In this document: positions 10,562-19,949 of the stretch, piece by piece
How the letters are laid out: every line of letters begins with the position of its first letter
Position numbering within the stretch: the first letter of the stretch is position 1
Origin: Flavobacterium erciyesense
Lineage (GTDB): Bacteria > Bacteroidota > Bacteroidia > Flavobacteriales > Flavobacteriaceae
Direction: 5' to 3'
DNA: 64,000 nt
NCBI RefSeq assembly: GCF_018069925.1
Contig: NZ_JAGPXB010000001.1
Coordinates: forward strand, 372,001-436,000
Translations under genes and position numbers: made by a program
Notes under the pieces: generated by a model
Told to the model about the DNA's origin: nothing
What the model saw: the letters and a program-made list of their open reading frames with translations, nothing else
Databases searched by the model: none

Positions 10562-11290
10562 ATGAATTTAATAGAATTATTACACTTTCGTCGTGCCGTG
10601 CGTGTATATGACAAAGAAAAACCAATTGATACGGAAAAAGTAAAGCAATTTTTAGAGTTAGCAACTTTAGCACCCAACAGCTCCAATATGCAGGTGTGGG
10701 AATTTCATCATATTACAGACCCAAGTCTTATGGCAAAGGTTTCAAAAGCATGTTTAGATCAAGTAGCGACTTCAACAGCCAACCAAATAGTGGTATTTGT
10801 AACCCGACAGGATTTATATCGCAAACGTGCAAAATTTGTTTTAGATTTTGAAATTGACAATATCACCCGAAACAGTCCAAAAGAAAGACAAGCAAAGCGG
10901 ATTAAAGACAGAGAGTTGTATTACGGAAAATTGATACCATTACTTTATGCCCGTTTTTTCGGATTATTAGGAATGTTCAGAAAAACACTTACAACAGTTA
11001 CGGGTCTGTTTCGTCCTATAACTCGACAAGTATCTGAAAACGATATGCGGGTTGTCGTTCATAAATCCTGTGCTTTGGCTGCACAAACTTTTATGATAGC
11101 AATGGCAAATGAAGGATATGATACTTGTCCGTTAGAAGGGTTTGATAGCAGAAGGTTAAAGAAAGCATTACAGTTGCCTAGTGGAGCCGAAATCACTATG
11201 GTTGTTTCTTGTGGTATAAGAAAAGACGATGAGGGCATTTGGGGTGAACGCTGCCGAGTTCCATTTGAAGAAGTATATGTGAAAAGATAG
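10562..11290 (+). CDS. Nitroreductase family oxidoreductase
   Basis: A 242-residue flavoenzyme of the nitroreductase superfamily, FMN-dependent by family. The N-terminal FRRAVRVYDKEKPIDTEKV and APNSSNMQVWEFHHI are the classic FMN-binding segment, and CPLEGFDSRRLKKALQLP is the conserved C-terminal region. A middle insertion (about residues 85-150, basic) makes it longer than the minimal family. The physiological substrate is unknown; nitroaromatics and quinones are typical test substrates. It is likely co-transcribed with the rteC-like gene just upstream (63-base gap), and the unit ends in a hairpin. Confidence 0.88.
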   Translation: MNLIELLHFRRAVRVYDKEKPIDTEKVKQFLELATLAPNSSNMQVWEFHHITDPSLMAKVSKACLDQVATSTANQIVVFVTRQDLYRKRAKFVLDFEIDNITRNSPKERQAKRIKDRELYYGKLIPLLYARFFGLLGMFRKTLTTVTGLFRPITRQVSENDMRVVVHKSCALAAQTFMIAMANEGYDTCPLEGFDSRRLKKALQLPSGAEITMVVSCGIRKDDEGIWGERCRVPFEEVYVKR

Positions 11291-11291
11291 C

Positions 11292-11312
11292 CTATTGTTT
11301 TTTGAACAATAG
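11292..11312 (+). terminator. Hairpin after the nitroreductase gene
   Basis: Perfect arms CTATTGTT / AACAATAG with loop TTTTG, starting directly after the stop codon. It lies between the convergent nitroreductase and methylase-helicase genes. Confidence 0.6.
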
Positions 11313-11393
11313 AGATATGGAATCTTATTATTAAATAAGAAGTAAATTTAAAATTGAAAGAAAAAGAAGTACAAAATCAGTCAGAAATTTCAC

Positions 11394-14300
11394 TTACAAT
11401 ATTCCCAGAGATAAGTGGATGCCTTTCGTGCTGACAATATTTTCAGAAATTTGAGGTACTTCTTTTTGTTTTTTAGCTTGCTTTACTGGTTCTTCTAATT
11501 GATTAACAGGCTCAATGGACAATTGTATTTTTCTTTCTACGGCTGCCAATTCTGTTTTAAGTTCGCCCAATTTAATTTCCTTAGACCATGTACCATTAAC
11601 CACCTGCTGAAGAACAGGCAGGTCTTTTTGAAACTCGTCTATATTTTCCTTTTCTTTCTTGATATAAGAAGGTAATTTTTCCAAAGCTCTTAAAAAATTG
11701 AGTGCTGCAGTTTCGGGGTCTTTAGCCATTGCACCGTTGTTGTGCGTGTATTTAATGTTTCCCTCGCCCTGTACAAAAAAGCGGTTTACCCGAATATCAA
11801 TCCCTTCTTTTTGAGAAACTTCGGTTTTTACCAACAGCTGAAAACCATACAAGCTGCCGATTTCTTCATAATCGCCACCTGTACGGGCTTTGTCCGCCAA
11901 TTGATTGAGTTTGGCACCGATTTGTTTTACATCTGTATTAGGCGATAAACCCTCTAACTGAATTGGATTGATAATGAAACCATCTGGACGTTTTTGAATA
12001 CGTCCTTGCAGATTATTCCAGTCTAAGCTCATGCGGTCATAACGAGATTGGGCTTTGTCTAATTCTGCCGTATAGTCTTCCAATTTATACTTTGCACTGT
12101 ATTTAGAACGGTTAAAAGCCTGCTTTTCGCTCTCTAGTCCAGCAATCTGTTTTTCCAGTTTGGCTTTGTCCAATAAGTCGGTATTACCTGAAAGAATTGC
12201 CACATATTCTGAAAAGTTCATTCCCGATTTTTCGTCCATACTGCCCTCATCAATTGTTCGTTTACCCAAGTTGTTATTCTTTAATTGGTCAATAAAAAGT
12301 TGTTTATTATACAACAGGTTGAACTTATAGCTATCCAACGATTTTTCAACGGCATAAATCACAACATCTACTTTGTTATCAGCAAAGAATTTGGCTATTT
12401 CATTTCCTTTTCGGATTGCCCGACCATCCCGTTGAGCAAGATCAGACGGTCGCCAAGGTGTATCCAAATGATGAATGGCAACCGCTCTTTTCTGTGCATT
12501 TACGCCCGTTCCCAACATACTGGTAGAACCAAACAATACTCGGATTTTACCCTCGTTCATTCCCTTAATCAATTCCTTACGCTGTTTGTCGCTTTTTGCT
12601 TCTTGAATAAAGCGAACCTCATGAGCTGGTAAACCGTGATCTTCTACCAACTTGCGTTTAATTTCAGAATAAACGTTCCATTCGCCCGGCTTGTAAGTCC
12701 CCAAATCCGAAAAGACAAACTGCGTTCCTTTTTGTGCGTTGTATTGATTATAATATTTGGCGATGTTGGCTGCACAATGCGAAGCCTTGCTGTCGGGATG
12801 ATCGTCATAATCACTGCTTACCATCCGCATATCTAAAGACATTTTTCTGGCATAATCGGTAGCAATCAGCATCTTTGCTTTTTCTTCGGTTGGCGATAAC
12901 GGTAATCTTCCCAATAAGGTCGCATCGCCCGATTTGGCAAACTGCATCAAGCTTTGGATAAATGCTTCCTGATCGGGCGTTGGAGGAATGTTGTACAGAA
13001 TTTCGTTCTTATTCGGGCGGTCAATGCCGATATCTTTTGCTGTTCGGTAATCTGTAATTTCTGAATAGAATTGTGCCAGTTCCGGCACTTTGATAAAGTA
13101 ACGGAAACGCTCTTTCGCCACGATATTATTTGCCACAGAAAATTCGTAATCGGTGGTTTTTCGTGCATAGATAGCCGCCCACGCATCAAACGAATGAATG
13201 CCTTGTTTTTCCATTGCCCGAGGTCGCAGGTATTTGAATAACAGGTACAGTTCCGTTAAGGAATTGCTGATGGTAGTTCCTGAAAGAAAGGTCGCACCCA
13301 TATCCGCATTGGTACGCTCTTGAATGGTGCGAATGGCAAACAGCAGGTTCATTGCTTTTTGACTTCCGTCCACATTGCCCAATCCCGCAACCCGTGTATG
13401 TCTTGTGTTGAACATTAGGTTTTTGAACTGGTGACTTTCGTCCACAAACAAATGGTCTATACCCATCATTTTGAAGTCCACCACATCGTCTTTTCGGTTC
13501 TCAATATCGTGTTGCAGGGTTTTGAGCTTTACTTCTAAATTTTCTTTCCGCTTGATTACTCCAGCAAGCATTCCTCTGGTTACCTCTTTGCCTTGGGCTT
13601 GTAGTGCATCAAGGTTACGCTCTACACTATCCAGCTCAATTTGCAATATTTCCTTTTGTATTTCGGGTGATTGTGGTATCATGCCAAATTGATCGTGTGT
13701 TAAAATCACACAATCCCAATCGTTGTTTTTAATATCGCCGAAAATGCGCAGGCGTTTTTGAGGCGTAAAATCTTCCTTGCCCGGAAACAGAATTTTGGCG
13801 TGTGGATAAGCGGTACGGTAGGCTTCGGCAATTTCGTGTACATTACTTTTTAATCCGATAATCATTGGTTTATGGGCTAATCCCAAACGCTTCATTTCCT
13901 GTGCAGCCGTACACATAACCAACGTTTTCCCAGCACCTACTTCGTGGTCGCAGATAGCACCGTTGTTCAGTTTTATCATCCAAACGGTGTCTTTTTGGCT
14001 ATCGTACAAATCTTCGATGCTCAATGCTTTTCGGTCTAAACCCGGAAAGTTCTGATGGGTTCCGTCATAATTCGGTCGGACAAAACAATTAAAGGTATCA
14101 TTGTATTGGTCGGTCAGTCTGTTTTTAAACTCATCGCTTTGGGCATGGAGCCAATCAGTAAAAGCAGTTCGGATTTCGTCAATCTTGGTATTCGCCATTT
14201 GGATGGCTTCCATATCACGCACCTTTACTTCCTGATCGCCCACCATTATTTTTTTGGTAATGTCCGGAGTGGTATTTACCAAGGCATGTTTGAGCAAGGC

Positions 14301-16832
14301 AATACCGTCAAAGGTTCTACTTTCTGCTTTTACGGCATATTTATCCCATATATGGACATTCTTACGGTCACACTTTACTGAAAAATCATCGGAACTATCG
14401 GAATAATGAACCAGTACATCGGTATCAAACAAATGCGAAGCAAAACGGGCGTAAATTCCGGTAGGTATCCAGCGTTCGCCTAAGTTGAAATCCAATTCTT
14501 CAAACTCAATGCGTCTTGGTCGGGCTTCTTCCAATACGGTAAGACTGGCTTTAGCTTCGGTGTTATTGGGATTTTGTTCAACGTAATTTTGGACATTTTG
14601 GGCTTTTTCCACTACATTACCAGCAATCCAGCGTTCGGCAATTTCGTATTCACGCTCTAAAGGATTGTAGAAAATACGACCGTGCAAAGCTTCTTTCAAA
14701 GCATCATCGGTCATACCGCTGATTTCGGACATATAATCCAAATCCACGCTTCCGTACTTATTCAGCGATGCAGCCAACGCTTCATCAGGATTGTCGGTTG
14801 CTATGGTTAGGGTAGAAAAACTTACCGGACGGCTGAATATATCCGCTTTGTGTACCACACCGCCCACAACACGTTCCAGATAAGGAATTTCTTTACCTGT
14901 ACTGTCGGTTTTAATCAGTTTGATGTTATCGGCACTGTTGAGGTTGCCGTACTTTTTGACAAAAGCATCGTACAAACGGTTCAACACTTCTCGTTCTTCT
15001 TTATGCTCGGTTTGTTTTTCGGCTTCTTTGGTATAAAGCTGTTGGTACACATCACGAACTTCAATGTAGGCTTCGGCTCTTGCTTTTTGCAAAGGCGGTA
15101 ATTGCAACGGATGGAAATCAGCCAAATCATTACGTAAATCTACTTCTTGCAAATGACCTACGAAGCCTTTATCCACCACAAGGCAATCGTTTCGGTAAAA
15201 CGATTGTAACTTGTTACTATACGGAGCACGTTCAGGAATAGTGGTAATTATAGACGGTATTTCTACTTGATCTTTTGCACTGGTATCCGAAAATAAATCG
15301 CCAATAATTCCCTGTTTTTGTTCGGTTGGCGAAGATTTTTCATTGTTGATTTGGTGCCTAATTGGTGCTGTGTAAGGCTGTTGCATTGAACTACTGAACA
15401 GATTGGTTTGGCGTGCTGTATTTCGTTTGGGTTTGCGAGAGCTTGGTCGTTTTATTGTCTGAGTTGCCAATTTAGGTGTTGCAACCATAACTGACTCTCC
15501 TGCATTTTCAAACAAGTCGAAAATGCTTAGCTGCTTTAATTCCTGTGGATTTTCTTTTCTTATTGTTTGCTGTATAGATTGTTGTTTTGGAGGTTCAATG
15601 ATTATTTGTTCAGCGATAGATGGTGTGAAAGTTGGCGTAACAGGAATTTGTACAATAGGTTCATCATTACGTTCCCCTTTGTATAAAGCTAAATTCAGAT
15701 TTTTACCAAAATCTTCGGAAAGCATCTGTTTTAAGTCTTTGGCAATACCCTCTACACCATCCTTATGCGTGTAAATAATGGCTGGCTTTCCGTAGGGATC
15801 GGTATCTATTTTACGGTCGGTATGGATAACCCTTGAACCATTCTGAAAAAAAGCATTGCTTGGCGTATTGTATTTGGTTTGCTTGCTTTGACAAAACAGC
15901 TCTTCGGTTTCACTCAAACCTTGTTTTGCAGTATTCTTTTGCAGGATAATCAAATCACTTCCAACCTCTGTTCCTGCATATTCTGTAAAGAGATTATTGG
16001 GCAATCGTACAACCGAAACCAAATTATTGGTTTCCATTAAAGCCCGGCGGATAGGCTCGTTCTTCGGACTGTTTAAAATGCCTTGTGAAGTAATATAAAC
16101 CTGCAAACCTCCCTCACGAAGCATATCATTTCCTTTCAAAAAGAAATAATTGTGAATACTTCGGGCTGCCTGTATTTTTGCGGTGTCTTTACTTCTGGAA
16201 TACGAAAGATCGAAAATAGCCGTATCGCCAAACGGGATATTGCTGGCGATAACATCGAAGGTATCTTGTTCTTTTTCGGAAATTTCCTCAAAGCCACTGA
16301 TACGGATAGTATTGTCGGGATAAAGCTGTTTTAATATCTTTCCTGTCAGCAAATCCTTTTCATAGGCGGTAACTTTGGCGTTTTGATTTTCCGAAAAGGA
16401 TTGTATAAACGAGCCGATACCTGCCGATGGTTCAAGAAATTTATCAATGTGCAAACCGCTTTCACGCAAACTTTCTGAAAGGACATCTATAACCTGTGGT
16501 GGTGTATAAAAAGCTGTAAGCACCGAGCTTCGCATACTGTCCACATAATGCTTATACTGCTTTTCATCGGTAGCATTTTCTTTGAGAAGTTGGTGTAATT
16601 CCCGAGTAAGTGGAAATAAATCGTGTTCGGTTTTTCTCCAATTATTGATGTCAATTTCATTTTCAATGGGGTTCAATACGAATTTTAGACCACCAAATCC
16701 GCTGTATTGCATCATGAGCAGTCTTTCGCCTACGGTGGCTTGTCGTTTCTCCTTTTCCAGTGTAAAAGCAATTCGTAGGGCATCAATGTTCTGTTGGAGA
16801 TGTTGACGTTTACTGAAGCCCATTTTCCTCAA
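11394..16832 (-). CDS. ICE-type N6 DNA methylase-like / SF2 helicase giant protein
   Basis: A 1812-residue protein typical of Bacteroidota ICE backbones, often annotated as DNA methylase, helicase or SNF2 protein. An N-terminal methyltransferase-like fold shows EPSAGIGSF (about 134-142, SAM-binding motif I) and SNIPFGD (about 197-203) where N6-adenine methylases have N/D-P-P-Y/F. A central SF2 ATPase shows VGAGKT (about 965), [10 protein letters not shown] (about 1129), an SGT motif III, and [11 protein letters not shown] (motif VI, about 1467). A coiled, charged C-terminal tail follows. It starts inside the end of the DUF1896 gene (23-base overlap), so the two are translated together. Its role in transfer or anti-restriction is unproven. 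M4 (16823) is an alternative start. Confidence 0.85.
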   Translation of the reverse strand: MRKMGFSKRQHLQQNIDALRIAFTLEKEKRQATVGERLLMMQYSGFGGLKFVLNPIENEIDINNWRKTEHDLFPLTRELHQLLKENATDEKQYKHYVDSMRSSVLTAFYTPPQVIDVLSESLRESGLHIDKFLEPSAGIGSFIQSFSENQNAKVTAYEKDLLTGKILKQLYPDNTIRISGFEEISEKEQDTFDVIASNIPFGDTAIFDLSYSRSKDTAKIQAARSIHNYFFLKGNDMLREGGLQVYITSQGILNSPKNEPIRRALMETNNLVSVVRLPNNLFTEYAGTEVGSDLIILQKNTAKQGLSETEELFCQSKQTKYNTPSNAFFQNGSRVIHTDRKIDTDPYGKPAIIYTHKDGVEGIAKDLKQMLSEDFGKNLNLALYKGERNDEPIVQIPVTPTFTPSIAEQIIIEPPKQQSIQQTIRKENPQELKQLSIFDLFENAGESVMVATPKLATQTIKRPSSRKPKRNTARQTNLFSSSMQQPYTAPIRHQINNEKSSPTEQKQGIIGDLFSDTSAKDQVEIPSIITTIPERAPYSNKLQSFYRNDCLVVDKGFVGHLQEVDLRNDLADFHPLQLPPLQKARAEAYIEVRDVYQQLYTKEAEKQTEHKEEREVLNRLYDAFVKKYGNLNSADNIKLIKTDSTGKEIPYLERVVGGVVHKADIFSRPVSFSTLTIATDNPDEALAASLNKYGSVDLDYMSEISGMTDDALKEALHGRIFYNPLEREYEIAERWIAGNVVEKAQNVQNYVEQNPNNTEAKASLTVLEEARPRRIEFEELDFNLGERWIPTGIYARFASHLFDTDVLVHYSDSSDDFSVKCDRKNVHIWDKYAVKAESRTFDGIALLKHALVNTTPDITKKIMVGDQEVKVRDMEAIQMANTKIDEIRTAFTDWLHAQSDEFKNRLTDQYNDTFNCFVRPNYDGTHQNFPGLDRKALSIEDLYDSQKDTVWMIKLNNGAICDHEVGAGKTLVMCTAAQEMKRLGLAHKPMIIGLKSNVHEIAEAYRTAYPHAKILFPGKEDFTPQKRLRIFGDIKNNDWDCVILTHDQFGMIPQSPEIQKEILQIELDSVERNLDALQAQGKEVTRGMLAGVIKRKENLEVKLKTLQHDIENRKDDVVDFKMMGIDHLFVDESHQFKNLMFNTRHTRVAGLGNVDGSQKAMNLLFAIRTIQERTNADMGATFLSGTTISNSLTELYLLFKYLRPRAMEKQGIHSFDAWAAIYARKTTDYEFSVANNIVAKERFRYFIKVPELAQFYSEITDYRTAKDIGIDRPNKNEILYNIPPTPDQEAFIQSLMQFAKSGDATLLGRLPLSPTEEKAKMLIATDYARKMSLDMRMVSSDYDDHPDSKASHCAANIAKYYNQYNAQKGTQFVFSDLGTYKPGEWNVYSEIKRKLVEDHGLPAHEVRFIQEAKSDKQRKELIKGMNEGKIRVLFGSTSMLGTGVNAQKRAVAIHHLDTPWRPSDLAQRDGRAIRKGNEIAKFFADNKVDVVIYAVEKSLDSYKFNLLYNKQLFIDQLKNNNLGKRTIDEGSMDEKSGMNFSEYVAILSGNTDLLDKAKLEKQIAGLESEKQAFNRSKYSAKYKLEDYTAELDKAQSRYDRMSLDWNNLQGRIQKRPDGFIINPIQLEGLSPNTDVKQIGAKLNQLADKARTGGDYEEIGSLYGFQLLVKTEVSQKEGIDIRVNRFFVQGEGNIKYTHNNGAMAKDPETAALNFLRALEKLPSYIKKEKENIDEFQKDLPVLQQVVNGTWSKEIKLGELKTELAAVERKIQLSIEPVNQLEEPVKQAKKQKEVPQISENIVSTKGIHLSLGIL

Positions 16833-17247
16833 TCCAAATAGCGATGGTTCCGGTTATTTCGGTATAAAGCAGGTCAAAATCATAACCGTAGGCGAAATCA
16901 TCGGTTAGCTCATAATTATTAAAAACAGGCTCGCAGATTGGAAACATTTTAAGAGCGAATGGTCTTAGCTCCTCGTCAGCCATTACGGTGTCAAACTCGT
17001 TACAGACTACCTGAAAAACAGTATCGAATTTGGAGAAGTACAAGCCTTCAAACAAGATGTAGTTGGCTATTTCATCGCATTGCTCAATAGCGTTTCCAGA
17101 GCGAAAAGCCCCGTCATAAGCATTGGCAGCCCACGAAGAACGTTGCTGTATAAATTTCTCGTCGTTTGCTTTCTCAGGAAAGCTGGTGTTTAATAATTCT
17201 TGTAATCGTAATCTGAAATACGATAGGTCTTTTTGCTGTGTATCCAT
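16810..17247 (-). CDS. DUF1896 family protein
   Basis: A 145-residue acidic protein of a family found next to the methylase-helicase gene in Bacteroidota ICEs. No catalytic motif is visible. Its stop codon lies inside the first codons of the methylase-helicase gene, so the two are translationally coupled and may act together. It is the first gene of this two-gene unit. The 166-base gap to the divergent HEPN gene must hold both promoters. Function unknown. Confidence 0.75.
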   Translation of the reverse strand: MDTQQKDLSYFRLRLQELLNTSFPEKANDEKFIQQRSSWAANAYDGAFRSGNAIEQCDEIANYILFEGLYFSKFDTVFQVVCNEFDTVMADEELRPFALKMFPICEPVFNNYELTDDFAYGYDFDLLYTEITGTIAIWIEENGLQ

Positions 17248-17413
17248 GCTCTATTTTGTTTTGAATTTTACTCGAACTCAAAATTATAGCGATAGATAGC
17301 AGCCTTTATAATTGTGGTAGTATTTGGCTTTGAGAGGTAGGTTTTGGCGTAAACATAATAGGCGAGGCAGCCGAATACAGATTGGTTTTGATTAAATTTG
17401 ACGATTAAACAAT

Positions 17414-19039
17414 ATGGTGCAGAATATGGCTAAAAAGGATTTTGAGAATAAAAAACCAAACAACATAGTAGAATATATAAGCCTTGCAAATGATATATCT
17501 GACTATCAGAACAGATTGAACGCAATAGACTTCCTTTCAAAGTATAAATGCTTTGAAAGCAAAAGGGAATTGTATCGTTTGATGAAAACGGATAGGATAT
17601 TTGAAGTTAAGGAACAAGCCTTTAGAGCATTGCAAAATTTTGGCGAAGATGTTAGATTGACCAAAAAAAAGAAAGGAAAGCCAGTTAAAACTATAAATGA
17701 TAAACTTTTGATTTTGCACAATTCGTTTAATGGCGACCCTTATACATTAACAGATTTCAAGATAAAGTTTAAGGATTTATATCCCTACGTTTATGATATT
17801 TATAATTATGAAAAGAAATCAAAGTTTGACAGCTTTATAACAAGCTCCATTAAGACATTCGCAAAAAATAAAATAAAGCACAATTATTCCATCAATATAA
17901 GTTTTGATGCTCCTGACATTTCAATTTCTCGGGAAGTATTTGAAATGGAGTATAGAGGAAGTTCAGATACAAATGACGAATTAGTGATTGAGAATGACAC
18001 AGTAACTATAAAGTGCAATAGAACTGCAAAAATCAATCTCATAAATATTGTTTTTTCAGAAAGCAGTTCTATTCATAATCAGATTATAAAATCTCTGATT
18101 TACTATTACATTCGAGTAAACCGCTTCGTTCCTATACAGAATATCTCCATTAACCGAATAAAGCAAACAGGAGAAGAAACAATTCTTTCTTTGCCAACCA
18201 CAAAAATTGGTATTGAGCAGATATTGAACGATAAGTTTCATGGTGTTGATATTCCAATTGCCAATATCAACGACCTATTTAAGGTTAATGATAAATCTAA
18301 AGCAATACAATACGCTTTAACCTATCTTTTGAAGTCGAAAATTACCAATGAAGAAAGTGAGCGATTTGAAAAGTTATGGAAGTCTTTTAATTCTATTTAT
18401 TATTACTTTGGAAATGGTGCAAACGAAAATGAATGCCACCGCTTAATGCGAGATTTTATACTTACCAATCCAACATTATTCTCAAAATCACTGCATAAGG
18501 CAAGAACCATTACGGCTAAAGAACTTCGGGAAAAAGTTCGTTTCTATGAGCTACTTAGTAATGATTACGACACAAAAGAAAAGATTGTTTCTTTTATTGC
18601 ATTTATCTTTAGGTATCAAAATCAGGTTGTTTGTAAAAACCTATTTGATAATATCAGTTATTTTGAAGCTGATTTAAAAGATATTTTCAATCTGGATAAA
18701 GTTGAAAGCAAGTTTAATAAGTTCGACTATATCAAAGACCTTTATCACAACAATAAGTCTTCAACAGATAGCGAAATAATTTTTAAGAAGATTAAAGATT
18801 ATTTGGAGGATAAAGTTAAAAAACCCGTAACAAATACCGAACTGGAAATTATTGTCTTCATCTGCATAAAATACTGTTATTACCTCCGAAACAAGATATT
18901 TCACGCAGAAAAACAAGATTTAACTTTTAGGTTCGCTAAAAACAACCTGATTTTTGAATTAGAATGGGTAAATGAAATATTGGAAACTCTAATAATCGAA
19001 TTAATATCTGTAAATTCAAATTGGACAAGGAGAGCTTAA
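17414..19039 (+). CDS. AT-rich gene with C-terminal HEPN-like motif (defence candidate)
   Basis: A 541-residue protein I do not recognise as a named family. The N-terminal part (about 20-75, DYQNRLNAIDFLSKYK... and FEVKEQAFRALQNFGED) reads like helical HEAT-type repeats; a Lys-rich linker follows at about 82-90. Near the C-terminus YLRNKIFHAEK supplies R492-x4-H497, the Rx4-6H motif of HEPN ribonucleases, inside a helical stretch. It is on the opposite strand to the flanking ICE backbone genes, visibly more AT-rich than they are, and fills a gap between DUF1896 and the ORF6N gene. This is what a cargo or defence gene in an ICE looks like; the function is inferred only. Start MVQNMAKK; M5 is an alternative start. 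Confidence 0.7.
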   Translation: MVQNMAKKDFENKKPNNIVEYISLANDISDYQNRLNAIDFLSKYKCFESKRELYRLMKTDRIFEVKEQAFRALQNFGEDVRLTKKKKGKPVKTINDKLLILHNSFNGDPYTLTDFKIKFKDLYPYVYDIYNYEKKSKFDSFITSSIKTFAKNKIKHNYSINISFDAPDISISREVFEMEYRGSSDTNDELVIENDTVTIKCNRTAKINLINIVFSESSSIHNQIIKSLIYYYIRVNRFVPIQNISINRIKQTGEETILSLPTTKIGIEQILNDKFHGVDIPIANINDLFKVNDKSKAIQYALTYLLKSKITNEESERFEKLWKSFNSIYYYFGNGANENECHRLMRDFILTNPTLFSKSLHKARTITAKELREKVRFYELLSNDYDTKEKIVSFIAFIFRYQNQVVCKNLFDNISYFEADLKDIFNLDKVESKFNKFDYIKDLYHNNKSSTDSEIIFKKIKDYLEDKVKKPVTNTELEIIVFICIKYCYYLRNKIFHAEKQDLTFRFAKNNLIFELEWVNEILETLIIELISVNSNWTRRA

Positions 19040-19076
19040 TTTAATCCCTGTCAAAACAAGGATTAAATTAAGCTCT
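19031..19076. terminator. Bidirectional terminator formed by the 3' ends of two convergent genes
   Basis: Perfect 17-base arms (19031-19047 and 19060-19076) around a 12-base loop. The arms contain the last codons of both convergent genes, so both proteins end in Arg-Ala-stop encoded by AGAGCTTAA. It should stop transcription from both sides. Confidence 0.75.
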
Positions 19077-19949
19077 ATTCAGTATTTGCAGCATCCTACC
19101 TACCTCAATATCCATTCTCGAAAAGGCAAACCATTTTTTGCCCAGATCTTTGAGGGAAGCTCCGATATGATAGAGTTCTGTATCGTCAATAATTAAAAAA
19201 CGGTCGTGGGCATCTGTAAAATTTTTAACTTCAATGGGAGGATATTGACAGTTGTACCGTTGTAAATCCAGCCGTAGCTGATTACTTATGTTTTTGGTAT
19301 AGATGATAGCGGTTACTTCAGTAGTTCGTTTTCCCAATAAAGTCAGCACCGTGTCGTCCACATAATTGTCAAGCAGGATAATGGAATGGTTAGCGCTTCG
19401 GATGATATCCGATACAAAAGTGTAAGCATCAAAGATTTGTCCGTTGTAGAAAATGCCTTTTTCGCTATGGAGCTTATCACTTTCTAAAGCCTTAAAAATC
19501 TCTTCAAATTTTTGGTCGGTTTGTAGTTGTTTTAATTCGATATTCTCCAAACGCTGAAACAGTGAAGCATTGCTGATAAGGATTTTACGCATTTCTACAA
19601 AGGCATTCATTATCTCGATGCTTACCCTTATAGCAACAGTGCTTTTTAGTACACCGGAAAGCATTGCTATTCCTTGTTCGGCAAATACAAAGGGCAGGTA
19701 TTTTCGGTGCTGACCTCTACCTGTATTTAAGGTCACAAATTGTGACCTTAAAACTTCCCACTCCTCGGATGTTAGCTGAAAACAGAAATTTTCGGGGAAA
19801 CGTTCTGCATTACGCTTTACAGCTTGGTTGAAAACCTTAGTTTCAACCTGATAAATACTAGCAAGGTCGGTATCCAGCATCACCTGTTTTCCTCTGATGC
19901 TGTAAATCCTGTTTTCTATCTCTTTTTGTGGAATGATATTATTTTCCAT
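19068..19949 (-). CDS. ORF6N domain protein with C-terminal PLD-like domain
   Basis: A 293-residue protein. The N-terminal ORF6N domain (about 10-100; IYSIRGKQVMLDTDLASIYQ, KRNAERFPENFCFQLT, LPFVFAEQGIAMLSGVL) is a KilA-N-like DNA-binding module common in phages and Bacteroidota ICEs. The C-terminal half has a single phospholipase-D-like motif, H248-D-R250-FLII-D255, an HxR(x4)D variant of HxK(x4)D, followed by YHIGASLKDLGKK. Its start codon overlaps the topoisomerase stop (TAATG), so it is the last gene of the excision operon. A nuclease or DNA-end-binding role is possible but unproven. Confidence 0.82.
   Translation of the reverse strand: MENNIIPQKEIENRIYSIRGKQVMLDTDLASIYQVETKVFNQAVKRNAERFPENFCFQLTSEEWEVLRSQFVTLNTGRGQHRKYLPFVFAEQGIAMLSGVLKSTVAIRVSIEIMNAFVEMRKILISNASLFQRLENIELKQLQTDQKFEEIFKALESDKLHSEKGIFYNGQIFDAYTFVSDIIRSANHSIILLDNYVDDTVLTLLGKRTTEVTAIIYTKNISNQLRLDLQRYNCQYPPIEVKNFTDAHDRFLIIDDTELYHIGASLKDLGKKWFAFSRMDIEVGRMLQILNRA

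Noticed and set aside
11394..17247. BREX- or restriction-type defence locus based on the methylase-helicase
   Set aside because: The architecture and DUF1896 partner match ICE backbone genes, and no other BREX or restriction genes are present.
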